A stretch of 64,000 nt of DNA from Allobosea sp. Root381 (GCF_001429395.1 NZ_LMJT01000007.1:1-64000); one strand, 5' to 3'; positions 18,180-27,069 are shown, counted from the first letter of the stretch. Notes: generated by a model from the sequence alone, not told the origin. Translations and numbers: made by a program.

Positions 18180-18314
18180 GCGCCGCCGGGTCGAAGGAGG
18201 CTTGCGGACGCCAAAAGAACGCAGGGCATGGCGTTCCTGCACGGTGCCAGCCGGTCATCCGGAACCGAGGACAGATGCTCGAGTTCGAGGGCATCAACCA
18301 TTCATGGAGCGCAC

Positions 18315-18926
18315 ATGAGCCTGTCCACCATATCGCCGCATACTCAGTCGGTGCCTGATCTGGTTCGTCCGTTGTCGCCCGGCGATTTCCTCGATCCGCC
18401 GATCCTCCTCGCCGGCGCGGTCGACTATGCGATGTATGCTTTCTTTCGTGATCGGCTGGCCTCCGCTCCACGTGAGGGCATCGTCGTCATCGAGCTCAGC
18501 ACGCTTGGAGGCGATCCAGAGGTGGCGCGAATGATGGGCGAGGACATTCGCTATCACTCAGAGCACGAGCCCAGTCGACGGTTCGTATTCCTAGGCAAAG
18601 CCGCGATTTACTCTGCGGGAGCGACCTTCATGAGTTTCTTCGCGCGCCCTAACCGCTACCTGACCCGCGGCACACGCCTTATGATCCATGAGCGCAAGCT
18701 GCAAGCCAACATCACGCTAGACGGGCCGCTGACCGCCTGCATCGCCAACCTCAAGGCTAAGCTGAACGAGATAGACCACTCGATCCAGATCCAGAACGAA
18801 GGCTTCCAGAACCTGATTGCGGGATCAGCGGTCACGATGGAGGAGGTTCTGAAGCGGGCGCCCGAGAACTGGTACATTGAGGCCACCGAGGCCAAGAGCC
18901 TCGGTCTCATCGAGGGGGTTATCTAG
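18315..18926 (+). CDS. ClpP-like serine protease-fold protein with altered triad
   Basis: The 203-residue protein has the ClpP/crotonase fold. Ser100 in AIYSAGATFMS aligns with the ClpP nucleophile and His125 in LMIHER with the catalytic His. At the place of the catalytic Asp (ClpP pattern RDRFLSAEEA) the sequence reads ENWYIEATEA, so Asn185 replaces Asp. The glycine-rich LSTLGGDPEVA (61-71) matches the oxyanion-strand region. The start at 18315 (MSLSTISPHTQ) is the ATG nearest the folded part; the frame is open to 18126. No Clp ATPase gene is near. It could be a weak or inactive relative. Confidence 0.75.
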   Translation: MSLSTISPHTQSVPDLVRPLSPGDFLDPPILLAGAVDYAMYAFFRDRLASAPREGIVVIELSTLGGDPEVARMMGEDIRYHSEHEPSRRFVFLGKAAIYSAGATFMSFFARPNRYLTRGTRLMIHERKLQANITLDGPLTACIANLKAKLNEIDHSIQIQNEGFQNLIAGSAVTMEEVLKRAPENWYIEATEAKSLGLIEGVI

Positions 18927-19125
18927 CCGGTCTCGGGGGCGGGTTGGCAGGTGCGACCGTTCCCGTCCGAGCGCCCACTCGTAGAGCGGCCGCCAAGAGA
19001 CAGGCTGGGACGATGGCTTCGCTGCCAAGGCACCACCGAATGTAATCTATAGAGCGGCCCAGCTCGCTGGCCAGTATCTCTTCCAGCTCATCCGGAGGGA
19101 GAAATGAGGTCAGTGTCCGGTGCAT
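18919..19125 (-). CDS. Possible small protein (68 residues), uncertain
   Basis: A minus-strand frame reads MHRTLTSFLPPDELEEILASE then DYIRWCLGSEAIVPACLLAAAL, which looks more protein-like than random shadow frames. It overlaps the last eight bases of the ClpP-like gene. There is no convincing ribosome site (only GGGCGGGC). No family is recognised. It could be spurious. Confidence 0.2.
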   Translation of the reverse strand: MHRTLTSFLPPDELEEILASELGRSIDYIRWCLGSEAIVPACLLAAALRVGARTGTVAPANPPPRPAR

Positions 19126-19381
19126 TGCCCGCCCGGTCGGTGGACGCTCGCGCCAGCGGCTGATGATGATGGAGGGATCGGGCGATGAATGGAAGCCTCG
19201 CAGTCTCCAAAGCCTTCAACGTCCGGTGCTCGGTAAGGTTCAACGGTGATTGCGCCCACTTAATAAGGCTCCGGTCGTAGGCCTCGGCGTTCGAACCGTG
19301 GGGCGCCGAACAAGCTTGTCGCGGCACGGTTTCCCACCATCTCGGCGAGCGACAAATAATTGAGTCGCAAGGATATTTTAC
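18927..19381. other. Intergenic region without a clear gene
   Basis: Apart from the doubtful 68-codon frame at 18919-19125, no gene, hairpin terminator or repeat was recognised. The last part (about 19345-19381) is AT-rich and runs into the EcfG-type promoter of the alcohol dehydrogenase gene. Confidence 0.5.
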
Positions 19382-19406
19382 GGAACGGTCACCGGCAGGC
19401 CGCGTT
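19382..19406 (+). promoter_or_regulatory. EcfG-type promoter for the alcohol dehydrogenase operon
   Basis: GGAAC (19382-19386), 16 bases, CGTT (19403-19406): an exact consensus match, 32 bases before the ATG at 19439. Confidence 0.72.
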
Positions 19407-19438
19407 CGCAGAGTGGGGGGTCACCAAGGACCCACGAC

Positions 19439-20611
19439 ATGAAAGCACTCTGCTGGCACGGCAAGGGCGATATTCGCTGCGAAACGGTGCCCGATCCACA
19501 AATCCAGGATGCCGGCGATGTCGTGATCAAGGTCACGGCCTGCGCGATTTGCGGCTCCGACCTGCACGTCTATGACGGCTACACGCCGACGATGGAGGCA
19601 GGCGACGTACTTGGACACGAGACCATGGGGGAGGTCGTCGAGGTCGGGCGCGACGTCCGGAACCTCAAGGTCGGCGATCGGGTCGTGGTGCCGTTCAACA
19701 TCGCCTGCGGCGACTGCTTCTTCTGCCGCAAGCAGCTTTTCTCGCTCTGCGACCGTTCCAATCCGAATGCGGATCAGGCCAAAAAGGCGATGGGTCAGTC
19801 ACCATCCGGCCTGTTCGGCTATTCCCACATGCTCGGCGGCTTCCCGGGCGGGCAGGCGGAATACCTGCGAGTGCCCTATGCCGATGTCGGGCCGATCAAG
19901 GTGCCGAACGGCATTCCGGACGAGCAGGTGCTGTTTCTCTCCGATATCTTCCCGACCGGGTACATGGCGGCAGAGAATGCGGAGATCGAGGAAGGTGACA
20001 CGGTGGCGGTCTGGGGCTGCGGTCCGGTCGGGCAGTTCGCGATCCAGTCGGCCTGGATGTTCGGCGCGGGTCGCGTCATCGCGATCGACAACGTTCCCGA
20101 GCGGCTTGCGCTGGCGGCGAGCAAGGGTCGGGCTGAGACGATCAATTTCGACGATGTCGGCGTCTACGACCGCCTCATGGAAATGACCAAGGGCCGTGGC
20201 CCCGATCGCTGCATCGACGCGGTCGGTGCCGAGGCCCATGGCAGCGGCTCGTTCGATGCCGTCATCGACAAGATCAAGGCCGCAACCTACCTGGCGACCG
20301 ATCGTCCGCATGCGCTCCGGGAGGCGATCATGTGCTGTCGCAAGGGCGGCACGATCTCGATGCCCGGCGTCTATTTCGGTTTCCTCGACAAGATCCCGAT
20401 GGGCGCCTTCATGAACAAGGGGCTGACGCTCAAGACGGGACAGACGCACACACACCGCTATCTCGCGCCGCTTCTGGAGAAGATCATGTCCGGCGAGATC
20501 GACCCCTCCTTCGTCATCACGCACCGGGCGGGGCTAGAGGATGGGCCGGGGCTTTATCAGACATTCCGCGACAAGGAGGACGGCTGCATCAAGGTCGTTC
20601 TCAAGCCGTGA
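19439..20611 (+). CDS. Zinc-dependent alcohol dehydrogenase (formaldehyde-dehydrogenase-like)
   Basis: This 390-residue medium-chain dehydrogenase has catalytic-zinc ligands in CAICGSDLH (Cys38) and GHETMGEV. The structural-zinc Cys cluster is [15 protein letters not shown] (about 90-104). The Rossmann motif is [10 protein letters not shown] (about 184-193), with an acidic end of the second strand (IAIDNVPER), pointing to NAD. The long insert and overall pattern match glutathione-independent formaldehyde-dehydrogenase-type enzymes; the physiological substrate is unknown. It starts 32 bases after an EcfG promoter and is followed 14 bases later by an SDR gene, so the two form a stress-induced redox operon. 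Confidence 0.88.
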   Translation: MKALCWHGKGDIRCETVPDPQIQDAGDVVIKVTACAICGSDLHVYDGYTPTMEAGDVLGHETMGEVVEVGRDVRNLKVGDRVVVPFNIACGDCFFCRKQLFSLCDRSNPNADQAKKAMGQSPSGLFGYSHMLGGFPGGQAEYLRVPYADVGPIKVPNGIPDEQVLFLSDIFPTGYMAAENAEIEEGDTVAVWGCGPVGQFAIQSAWMFGAGRVIAIDNVPERLALAASKGRAETINFDDVGVYDRLMEMTKGRGPDRCIDAVGAEAHGSGSFDAVIDKIKAATYLATDRPHALREAIMCCRKGGTISMPGVYFGFLDKIPMGAFMNKGLTLKTGQTHTHRYLAPLLEKIMSGEIDPSFVITHRAGLEDGPGLYQTFRDKEDGCIKVVLKP

Positions 20612-20625
20612 GCGAGGAGAACGAC

Positions 20626-21411
20626 ATGACGAATGGAACGGGAAAACTGGCCGTTGTCACGGGCGCGTCGAGCGGCATCGGCTTCGAGCTGGCGCAACTC
20701 GTCGCCGCTGACGGCTACGACCTGATCATCGCGGCGGACGAAACCGACATCCACGACGCTGCCGCGAAGCTTAAAGACGAGGGCGCCAACGTCGTCTCGA
20801 TCGTTGCCGACCTTAGCGACGAGGAGGGGGTCGAAGAACTCGTCGCGGAGATCGCTAAAGCGGGACGACCGGTCGATCTGCTCTTCGCCAATGCCGGGCG
20901 CGGCCTCGGACACGGCTTCCTTGACCAGGACGATGCTGAGTGGCTGCGCGTGATCGACACCAACATCGTCGGCACGCTGTTGCTGATCAAGAAGGTTGGC
21001 CGACAGATGCGGGAGCGGGGAGAAGGCCGCATCCTCTCGATCGCCGGGTTCATGCCCGGCACCTTCCAGGCCGTCTACAACGGCACCAAGGCCTTCATCG
21101 ATTCCTTCTCATTCGCCCTGCGCGAGGAGTTGCGGGATACGGGCGTCACAGTCACTTGCCTAATGCCAGGGCCGACCGAAACCCGCTTCTTCGAGCGCGC
21201 CGGGCTGCTCGACACCAAGGTGGGGCAGGACGAGAAGGACGATCCGGCCGACGTCGCCAAGGCAGGTTACGATGCGGTTCTCGCTGGAGAGGGCGACGTC
21301 GTCAGCGGCTGGAAGAACAAGATCCAGTCGTCGCTGGCCAACGTCACTCCGGCCGAGACGCTCGCCAAGCAACACCGGAAGATGGCGGAGCCGGGCTCGG
21401 CGGATCGCTGA
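20626..21411 (+). CDS. Short-chain dehydrogenase/reductase (SDR)
   Basis: The 261-residue classical-type SDR has the cofactor motif TGASSGIG (residues about 13-20), NAG in LLFANAGRG, and the catalytic YxxxK in YNGTKAF; Ser lies in LSIAGF. The enzyme should reduce or oxidise a carbonyl or alcohol with NAD(P)H; the substrate is unknown. The ATG at 20626 has GAGGAGA upstream. It lies 14 bases after the alcohol dehydrogenase stop. The open frame reaches back into that gene, but the ribosome site fixes the start. Confidence 0.88.
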   Translation: MTNGTGKLAVVTGASSGIGFELAQLVAADGYDLIIAADETDIHDAAAKLKDEGANVVSIVADLSDEEGVEELVAEIAKAGRPVDLLFANAGRGLGHGFLDQDDAEWLRVIDTNIVGTLLLIKKVGRQMRERGEGRILSIAGFMPGTFQAVYNGTKAFIDSFSFALREELRDTGVTVTCLMPGPTETRFFERAGLLDTKVGQDEKDDPADVAKAGYDAVLAGEGDVVSGWKNKIQSSLANVTPAETLAKQHRKMAEPGSADR

Positions 21412-21468
21412 AGGTATGATGTCATTCCGCGGAACAGCGGTCCGGGACGGAGGGTCACGAACCTTCCT

Positions 21469-22053
21469 TCACCGGATCGGCCGACTGAGGAATGCCGAGC
21501 CGGCAAGGCCGAAACGCCAGGGAACATCCGACGCCCGCGATAAACCGATGCGCGTTCCGACATCAACCTGAACGATAGGCGGCCCTGACGACATCGAGAA
21601 CGGTGGTCGCCTGAGGTCATGACCATCCCAAGTGCCGTCGATCCCCAAGGCTGCGCAGAGACGACCAGGACCCGAGCAGAGTTGCCGCTCGGGCAGGTTG
21701 CCTCTGCGGATTCTCATGTCTTCGACACCGACTAGTGGCTGGATTGCACGAATAAGGACAGCGGCACCCGGGGTCAGGCCGCATACCACGTTCAGGCACC
21801 AGTGAAGTCCGTAGGAGCGATAGACGTAGGCATGACCGGGAGGGCCGAACATGCTGCGATTTCGCATGTTCGGCCCGTTCACGCTGTGGGAGGCCGGGTC
21901 CTCAAGGTCATAGGCCTCGGTTTCGACGATCAGACCGCCCGCGCCCTTGAACAGGAGTGTCGCGCCGATCAGGTCTCGCGCCACCGCCTGCACCGGCCTT
22001 CGATAGAAGCTATCCGCGCGGGCCGAAAGGTCGAGCATGACGTGATCAGCCAT
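21469..22053 (-). CDS. DNA-3-methyladenine glycosylase (Aag/MPG family)
   Basis: The 194-residue enzyme removes alkylated purines from DNA. Family motifs are clear: FYRRPVQAVARDLIGATL at the start, IVETEAYDLEDPASHS with the catalytic Glu (about 43-58), MFGPPGHAYVYRSYGLHWCLNVV (about 68-90) and GPGRLCAALGID. The length is typical for the bacterial MPG family. It converges on the SDR gene with 57 bases between. It fits the DNA-repair theme of the region (xthA, imuABC). Confidence 0.93.
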   Translation of the reverse strand: MADHVMLDLSARADSFYRRPVQAVARDLIGATLLFKGAGGLIVETEAYDLEDPASHSVNGPNMRNRSMFGPPGHAYVYRSYGLHWCLNVVCGLTPGAAVLIRAIQPLVGVEDMRIRRGNLPERQLCSGPGRLCAALGIDGTWDGHDLRRPPFSMSSGPPIVQVDVGTRIGLSRASDVPWRFGLAGSAFLSRPIR

Positions 22054-22123
22054 TGGGTCCTGTCCAGCAGCGACAAGGGAGCGAGATCGAACGCGGCTCC
22101 CATCGAACCGCGATCATCCAGCC

Positions 22124-22756
22124 TCAGGCCCCGGTCTCGGAATGATCGGCCGCCACCGGCTTCGACTCGGGCGATCCTCGTTGACGAAGGAAGATCGACA
22201 GCACGACCAAGAGGGCCGTGGACAGGAATTCGGACTGCCAGTTCTGAAAGGATTCGAACCAGAGCTGAGCGTCGGTCAGATAGCCGAGCATCGTCTCGAG
22301 TTCGCGCCCGTGGAGTGCCGCCTCATTGTTGGCGGCTATGGCGCTGAACCACCAGTGGAGCGCGAAGGAGGCGATGAAAAGGCCAGCGAGCGCTAGCCCC
22401 AGCGAATGCTCATAGAGCCAAGCAAGCCTGGGCTGTTGCGCGCGCCAGGGCAGGTCATCATTCTCTCGCTCCGGAGCGTCGGGATCGCGGGACTCCGCCG
22501 ACCCCCGTTGGAACAGCATCGCGGTCAGGACGACGTAAGTCGCCATCTGAAGGAACTCGCTCTCCCAATTCTCAAAGAGGGCCGAGAGGAAAGGTCCGCT
22601 CGTTAGGTAAGCACCGAGAGGCATGGCCTGTCGTCCGTGCTGCACGAGTTCCTGGTTGTGCGAGGTAAAACCGGTGAGCGCCATGCCACCGAGCGAGACC
22701 AGGAACATCCCGATAAGCGCCAGGGTCAGACCGTTGTTGCGTACGAATTGGGTCAT
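22124..22756 (-). CDS. DUF6766 membrane protein with internal duplication
   Basis: The 210-residue protein has about four membrane segments arranged as two similar halves. FLSALFENWESEFLQM followed by LFQRGSAES in the first half is repeated as WFESFQNWQSEFLSTA followed by LRQRGSPES in the second. NNGLTLALIGMFLVSLGG and SLGLALAGLFIASFAL begin the two halves. The pattern fits DUF6766; function is unknown. The ATG at 22756 is used; 22768 is an alternative four codons earlier. It lies between aag and the TPP enzyme on the same strand, 91 bases after the latter. Confidence 0.8.
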   Translation of the reverse strand: MTQFVRNNGLTLALIGMFLVSLGGMALTGFTSHNQELVQHGRQAMPLGAYLTSGPFLSALFENWESEFLQMATYVVLTAMLFQRGSAESRDPDAPERENDDLPWRAQQPRLAWLYEHSLGLALAGLFIASFALHWWFSAIAANNEAALHGRELETMLGYLTDAQLWFESFQNWQSEFLSTALLVVLSIFLRQRGSPESKPVAADHSETGA

Positions 22757-22847
22757 CGGGATACCCATCTATCGCCACTCAATCGGAATAACGCCGGCGA
22801 CAACGGCCTAGATCCGCGCGGTGAATCGGGGAGGTCGAGCGAGCAGT

Positions 22848-24641
22848 TCACCGATTCTTCTGCGTCGGCAGCAGCGTACCGAGCAGCGAGCGTGCCGTAT
22901 TCGCAATGACGCTACCGGCATCCGGGTCGCCGCCGGCCAAAGCGCCGACCAGGCCGCGTGCCTGAGCGAAGGTGATGTGCGGCGGCAGTGGCGGAACGTT
23001 TGGATCGGTCACCATGTCGAGGACGAAGGGCCGATCGGCCGCCAGCGCCTCATCCCAGGCCGGTCCGACCTGTTCGGGATCCTCGACCCGCCGCCCGGCA
23101 AGTCCCATCAACTTGGCGATCTCGGCATAGGGAAGGTCCGGCAGCTCCTGGCTCGCCGGCCATTTCGGATCGCCGGCCTGGATCCGCTCCTCCCAGGTCA
23201 CATAGGCGAGCTCCCGGTTGTTCAGTACCATGATGACGAGACGCGGATCGGCCCAACGCTTCCAGTATTTCGCGATCGTCACCAGTTCGGTGATGCCGTT
23301 CATCTGCATCGCGCCGTCTCCGACCAGCGCGATGGCCGGACGATCAGGATGCGCGAACTTCGCCGCGACGGCGTAAGGAATGGCGCAGCCCATCGTCGCC
23401 AGCGTGCCCGACACCGAGCCCATCATGCCACGCCGGAAGCGCAGATGGCGCGCGTACCAGACCGTGGTTGTGCCGCTGTCGGCAGTGACGATACAGCGCT
23501 CCGGCAGGCGCTCGGACAGTTCAGATGCGACGCGCTGAGGATTGATCGGCGAGGCCTCGACCATTGCGCTGTCGGCCACCTCCTGCCAGCCATCGCTGAC
23601 ATTGGCCTCGATCGTCGCCCTCCAATCGTCGGCGGCCTTGGGCTTCAGCAACGGCAGAAGGGCTTCGAGTGTCGCGGCTGCATCGCCGATAAGGTTGACC
23701 TCCATCGGATAGCGCAGTCCCAGCATGCCGGCATCGATATCGATCTGGACGCCGCGCGCCTGTCCCGGTTTCGGCAGGAACTCCGTATAGGGAAAGCCCG
23801 ACCCGATCATCAGCAGGGTATCGCAGCCCTGCATTAGGTCCCAGCTCGCCTTCGTCCCGAGCAGACCGATCGAACCTGTGCAGAACGAGACTTCGTCGGG
23901 CACCGCGGCCTTGCCAAGGAGGGCCTTGGCAATTCCTGCCTTCAACTTCTCTGCCGTGGCGAGCACCGCGTCGGTCGCATTGATCGCGCCGGCGCCCACC
24001 AGGATGGCGACCTTCTCGCCCGCATTCAGCACCTCGGCCGCACGCTGGAGAGCCGTCGCAGCAGGAACCACGGGCGACAATTCGATCCCGACCCCCGAAT
24101 GGGTCATGCCGTGTTCCTGAGACGGCTCTACCATCTCCTCGAGCTGGAGATCGTTGGGCAGGATCACGCAGGTGACGCGCCGCTCGGCGATGGCGATCCG
24201 GAAGGCGCGATCGATCAGATGCGGCACCTGCGCCGGCACCGAGGCCGTTTCGACATAGGCGCCGGCGACATCCTTGAAGAGCGATTGCAGGTCGAGATCC
24301 TGCTGGTAGTGCGAGCCCATCGCCGAGCGAGCCTGCTGACCGACGATGGCGACCACCGGGCGGTGATCGAGGCGCGCATCGTAAAGACCGTTGAGCAGGT
24401 GGACCGCGCCGGGTCCCGAGGTGGCGATGCACACCCCGACCTCGCCCGTAAATCGGGTTTCGCCTGATGCCATCAGGCTCGCGGCTTCCTCATGCCTGAC
24501 CTGGACGAACTCGATGTCGTCTTCGCGTCGTTGCAAGGCAGCGATGAGGCCGCCGATGCCGTCACCCGGATAGCCGTAGACGCGTTTCACGCCCCAGTCG
24601 TGAAGACGCGTCCAGATGAAGTCGGAGACGGTGCGGGCCAT
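22848..24641 (-). CDS. TPP-dependent pyruvate oxidase/acetolactate-synthase-like enzyme
   Basis: The 597-residue enzyme is of the thiamine pyrophosphate decarboxylase family. The catalytic Glu is in QVRHEEAASLMASGE (about residue 51). The central FAD/structural domain holds AILVGAGAINA, and the TPP/Mg motif runs from GDGAMQMNG to LNNRELAY (about 440-475). It resembles PoxB and poorly characterised homologues in stress clusters more than IlvB; no small regulatory subunit gene is near. The substrate is probably pyruvate or another 2-keto acid, by family. It is transcribed from the EcfG-type promoter shared divergently with the SDR gene. Confidence 0.85.
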   Translation of the reverse strand: MARTVSDFIWTRLHDWGVKRVYGYPGDGIGGLIAALQRREDDIEFVQVRHEEAASLMASGETRFTGEVGVCIATSGPGAVHLLNGLYDARLDHRPVVAIVGQQARSAMGSHYQQDLDLQSLFKDVAGAYVETASVPAQVPHLIDRAFRIAIAERRVTCVILPNDLQLEEMVEPSQEHGMTHSGVGIELSPVVPAATALQRAAEVLNAGEKVAILVGAGAINATDAVLATAEKLKAGIAKALLGKAAVPDEVSFCTGSIGLLGTKASWDLMQGCDTLLMIGSGFPYTEFLPKPGQARGVQIDIDAGMLGLRYPMEVNLIGDAAATLEALLPLLKPKAADDWRATIEANVSDGWQEVADSAMVEASPINPQRVASELSERLPERCIVTADSGTTTVWYARHLRFRRGMMGSVSGTLATMGCAIPYAVAAKFAHPDRPAIALVGDGAMQMNGITELVTIAKYWKRWADPRLVIMVLNNRELAYVTWEERIQAGDPKWPASQELPDLPYAEIAKLMGLAGRRVEDPEQVGPAWDEALAADRPFVLDMVTDPNVPPLPPHITFAQARGLVGALAGGDPDAGSVIANTARSLLGTLLPTQKNR

Positions 24642-24975
24642 GATGATGTCCGAAGACGAGGAAGGATTCGCTGGCCTCTCGCCGGCCAGCGTTCCTGGAT
24701 TCGACGCAGGAAGCTAGCAGCCGGGACCGAAGGGTTCGTGGAGAGGGAACGGCGGCCATGCCGGCATGTTCCGTCCAGTCGCCCTTCGGTCATTTCGTGG
24801 AAGCCGCGGAACGCCGACGGCCTTGAGGGGTTGGCTGTTCATCACCCCGGCCCTTGGGGGTTTCCTGAAATTCGAGAGACGTAGAGCGGCAGTCGTCTGA
24901 GCTTTGCCGCCGGGCTCTGCTCCGGAAGGCCAGCATTCGAGCATCAACACGTTTCTGATCGGCGGAGGATAGCTC
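24642..24975. other. Divergent intergenic region (TPP enzyme / SDR)
   Basis: These 334 bases separate two divergent genes and contain overlapping back-to-back EcfG-type promoters at 24746-24772. No ORF with a ribosome site and no hairpin terminator was seen in the rest. Confidence 0.55.
24746..24772. promoter_or_regulatory. Overlapping divergent EcfG-type promoters
   Basis: On the minus strand GGAAC (24772-24768), 16 bases, CGTT (24751-24748) is an exact match and drives the TPP enzyme at 24641. On the plus strand GGAAC (24746-24750), 16 bases, TGTT (24767-24770) is one base off and faces the SDR gene at 24976. The two share the same spacer, which forms a near-perfect palindrome. Confidence 0.65.
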
Positions 24976-25836
24976 ATGACCGAATACCCGAAGCCGCCGT
25001 TTCCTCATCAGCAGCAAGCGATGCCGGGCTCGACCGACAAGATGGAGCCTCGCCCCGATCATGGCGAGACCTCCTACCGGGGCTCGGGCCGTCTTGCGGG
25101 CAAACGCGCGATCATTACCGGCGGCGACAGCGGCATCGGCCGGGCTGTTGCGATCGCCTATGCCACCAGGGAAGGTGCCGATCTCCTGATCTCCTACCTT
25201 GATGAGGATCACGACGCGGCCGAAACCCAGCGCTGGGTCGAGGAGGCCGGCCGTAAGGCGGTTCTGGTACCCGGAGACATCCAGTCGGCGGCGCACTGCC
25301 GCCGGATCGTTGAGACCGCCATGGCGGAGCTGGGCGGGATCGACATTCTCGTCAACAACGCCGCCCATCAGGCGACCTTCGACGACATCAGCGAGATCTC
25401 GGACGAGGAGTGGGAGCTTACGTTCCGGGTCAACATCCACTCGATGTTCTACCTGACCAAGGCGGCGGTGCCGCACATGCCCGCAGGCAGCGCGATCATC
25501 AACACCGCGTCGGTGAACTCGGATATGCCGAACCCCACCCTCCTTGCCTACGCGACGACCAAGGGGGCGATCCAGAACTTCACCGCCGGGTTGGCGCAGC
25601 TCCTCGCCGAGAAGGAGATCCGGGCGAATTCGGTCGCCCCGGGTCCGATCTGGACGCCGCTCATTCCCTCGACGATGAATGAAGAGCGGGTCTCGAATTT
25701 CGGCAAGCAGGTGCCGATGAAGCGTCCCGGACAGCCGGCGGAACTCGCCACGGCCTATGTGATGCTGGCCGATCCGCTATCCAGCTATATTTCCGGCGCC
25801 ACGATCGCGGTGACCGGGGGCAAACCGATCCTCTGA
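24976..25836 (+). CDS. SDR oxidoreductase of the general-stress-protein-39 type
   Basis: The 286-residue SDR has a roughly 40-residue N-terminal extension (MTEYPKPPFPHQQQ... MPGSTDKMEPRPD) typical of the YhdF/GSP39 subgroup of stress-induced SDRs. The cofactor motif is ITGGDSGIGRA (about 47-57), NNAA follows, Ser is in NTASVNS and the catalytic YxxxK is YATTKGA. The substrate is unknown. It is probably driven by the plus-strand half of the divergent EcfG promoter. The downstream SemiSWEET gene begins six bases after its stop. Confidence 0.88.
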   Translation: MTEYPKPPFPHQQQAMPGSTDKMEPRPDHGETSYRGSGRLAGKRAIITGGDSGIGRAVAIAYATREGADLLISYLDEDHDAAETQRWVEEAGRKAVLVPGDIQSAAHCRRIVETAMAELGGIDILVNNAAHQATFDDISEISDEEWELTFRVNIHSMFYLTKAAVPHMPAGSAIINTASVNSDMPNPTLLAYATTKGAIQNFTAGLAQLLAEKEIRANSVAPGPIWTPLIPSTMNEERVSNFGKQVPMKRPGQPAELATAYVMLADPLSSYISGATIAVTGGKPIL

Positions 25837-25842
25837 CGACGG

Positions 25843-26139
25843 ATGGTGGCCATGGACTGGGTGACCATCATCGGGTTCGGCGCGGCGCTCTGCTCGACAG
25901 TCAGCTTCATGCCCCAGGCTTGGCGGATCGTGAAGACACGCGACACATCCTCGCTTTCTGCCCCGATGTACGCGATTAACACGATCGGTTTCCTGCTCTG
26001 GCTGATCTACGGCTTGATGCAGGGCCAATGGCCGCTGATCCTGACCAATGGCATCTGCCTCGTGCTGGCAGCCTTCATCCTGATGATGACGCTGGCGTCG
26101 TCGAAGCAGAAGGCCAAGATCTCGGACGCGCTGGAGTGA
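25843..26139 (+). CDS. SemiSWEET-family transporter
   Basis: The 98-residue membrane protein has three predicted membrane helices: IIGFGAALCSTVSFMPQ, YAINTIGFLLWLIYGLM and GICLVLAAFILMMTL. The PQ motif SFMPQAW is in helix 1. SemiSWEETs form homodimers that move small sugars along a gradient. The ATG at 25843 lies six bases after the SDR stop; a second ATG at 25852 (MDWVTIIG) is possible. Coupling to an SDR suggests co-expression under stress rather than a proven shared pathway. Confidence 0.85.
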   Translation: MVAMDWVTIIGFGAALCSTVSFMPQAWRIVKTRDTSSLSAPMYAINTIGFLLWLIYGLMQGQWPLILTNGICLVLAAFILMMTLASSKQKAKISDALE

Positions 26140-26220
26140 GCTTGGGCCGGCTCGGGACCGTTTTGGCTTCCGCGAAAGTTCAAACTGTTTCACGGACGAT
26201 CTGCCTTACCTGCCTAGGGG

Positions 26221-27069
26221 TCAGAACGGCTGGCTGCGTGGACGCATGGCGTCGCGAATGTCCTGGACGGTCGGCTGACGCTTGATCTCGACTTGATCAT
26301 CTTTGAGGATCAAGAGGCCCCGATCTGCGAAAGCATCAAGCCATCCTAGCATCGGCCATGCACCCCATCGGGCATGGAAGACGCGGGCGTTGCGGACGAT
26401 GTCCTCGAAATGCTGGAGGGGCGGGTCGAAAACGCCGTGGTGCTGGTGATAGGCGCACGTGCCGCCAAGGAAAAAGAGATCAATGCCGGTCTCCCGAGCG
26501 CGAAAGGCGAAGTCGGTGTCCTCGCCGCCGTAGCCGGTGAAAGCGTCGTCGAATCCGCCGATGCGTTTGAAGGTGCTGGCGGAGATGCCGAAGGCGAGCG
26601 ACCAGAACAGTCCGAAGTTTCGTTCCGCAGCCAAGCCGGCTGGTGGAAACCACCGCGCGGGGTGCGACACGCCGGCTGCGCTGAGCGAGGCATGCGACCA
26701 ATTCCCTTCGGTGGCATCGCCCGCGGTCAAGTAGCGGATCTCTGCGCAGATCAAGGCATCGCGCTGATTCAAGGCATCGGCCATCGCGGAAACCAGGCCC
26801 GGGCCAGGGATACAGTCGACGTCGAGGAACAACAGGGAGGGCGAGCTCGCATGAGAGGCCGCAAGGTTGCGGGCCTCCGCCAAGGCCAAACCCTCGGTCG
26901 CGAGGCGGATGAGCCTGACTGGAAAATCCGCGGTGGGATGCGCGACCGGCGTGTCGCTCATGTCGACGATGACGAGTTCGGCGGGCGCCCTGTCACTGCG
27001 CCGCAAGCCTTCCACGAGGTTTCGCAGATGCGCCTCTCGGTTCTTCACCAAGGTGAGGACGCTGATCAC
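26221..27069 (-). CDS. Family 2 glycosyltransferase
   Basis: The 282-residue enzyme has the GT-A fold of GT2: SVLTLVKNREAHLRNL at the start, LVIVDMSD after strand 2, and LFLDVDCIPGPGLV with the metal-binding DxD (DVD). An acceptor-side segment GGFDDAFTGYGGEDTDFAFR (about 165-184) carries the ED catalytic-base motif. No membrane segment is present, so it is cytosolic. It is the last gene of the minus-strand glycoconjugate operon, and its ATG overlaps the stop of the methyltransferase gene (ATGA). Sugar donor and acceptor are unknown. Confidence 0.85.
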   Translation of the reverse strand: MISVLTLVKNREAHLRNLVEGLRRSDRAPAELVIVDMSDTPVAHPTADFPVRLIRLATEGLALAEARNLAASHASSPSLLFLDVDCIPGPGLVSAMADALNQRDALICAEIRYLTAGDATEGNWSHASLSAAGVSHPARWFPPAGLAAERNFGLFWSLAFGISASTFKRIGGFDDAFTGYGGEDTDFAFRARETGIDLFFLGGTCAYHQHHGVFDPPLQHFEDIVRNARVFHARWGAWPMLGWLDAFADRGLLILKDDQVEIKRQPTVQDIRDAMRPRSQPF

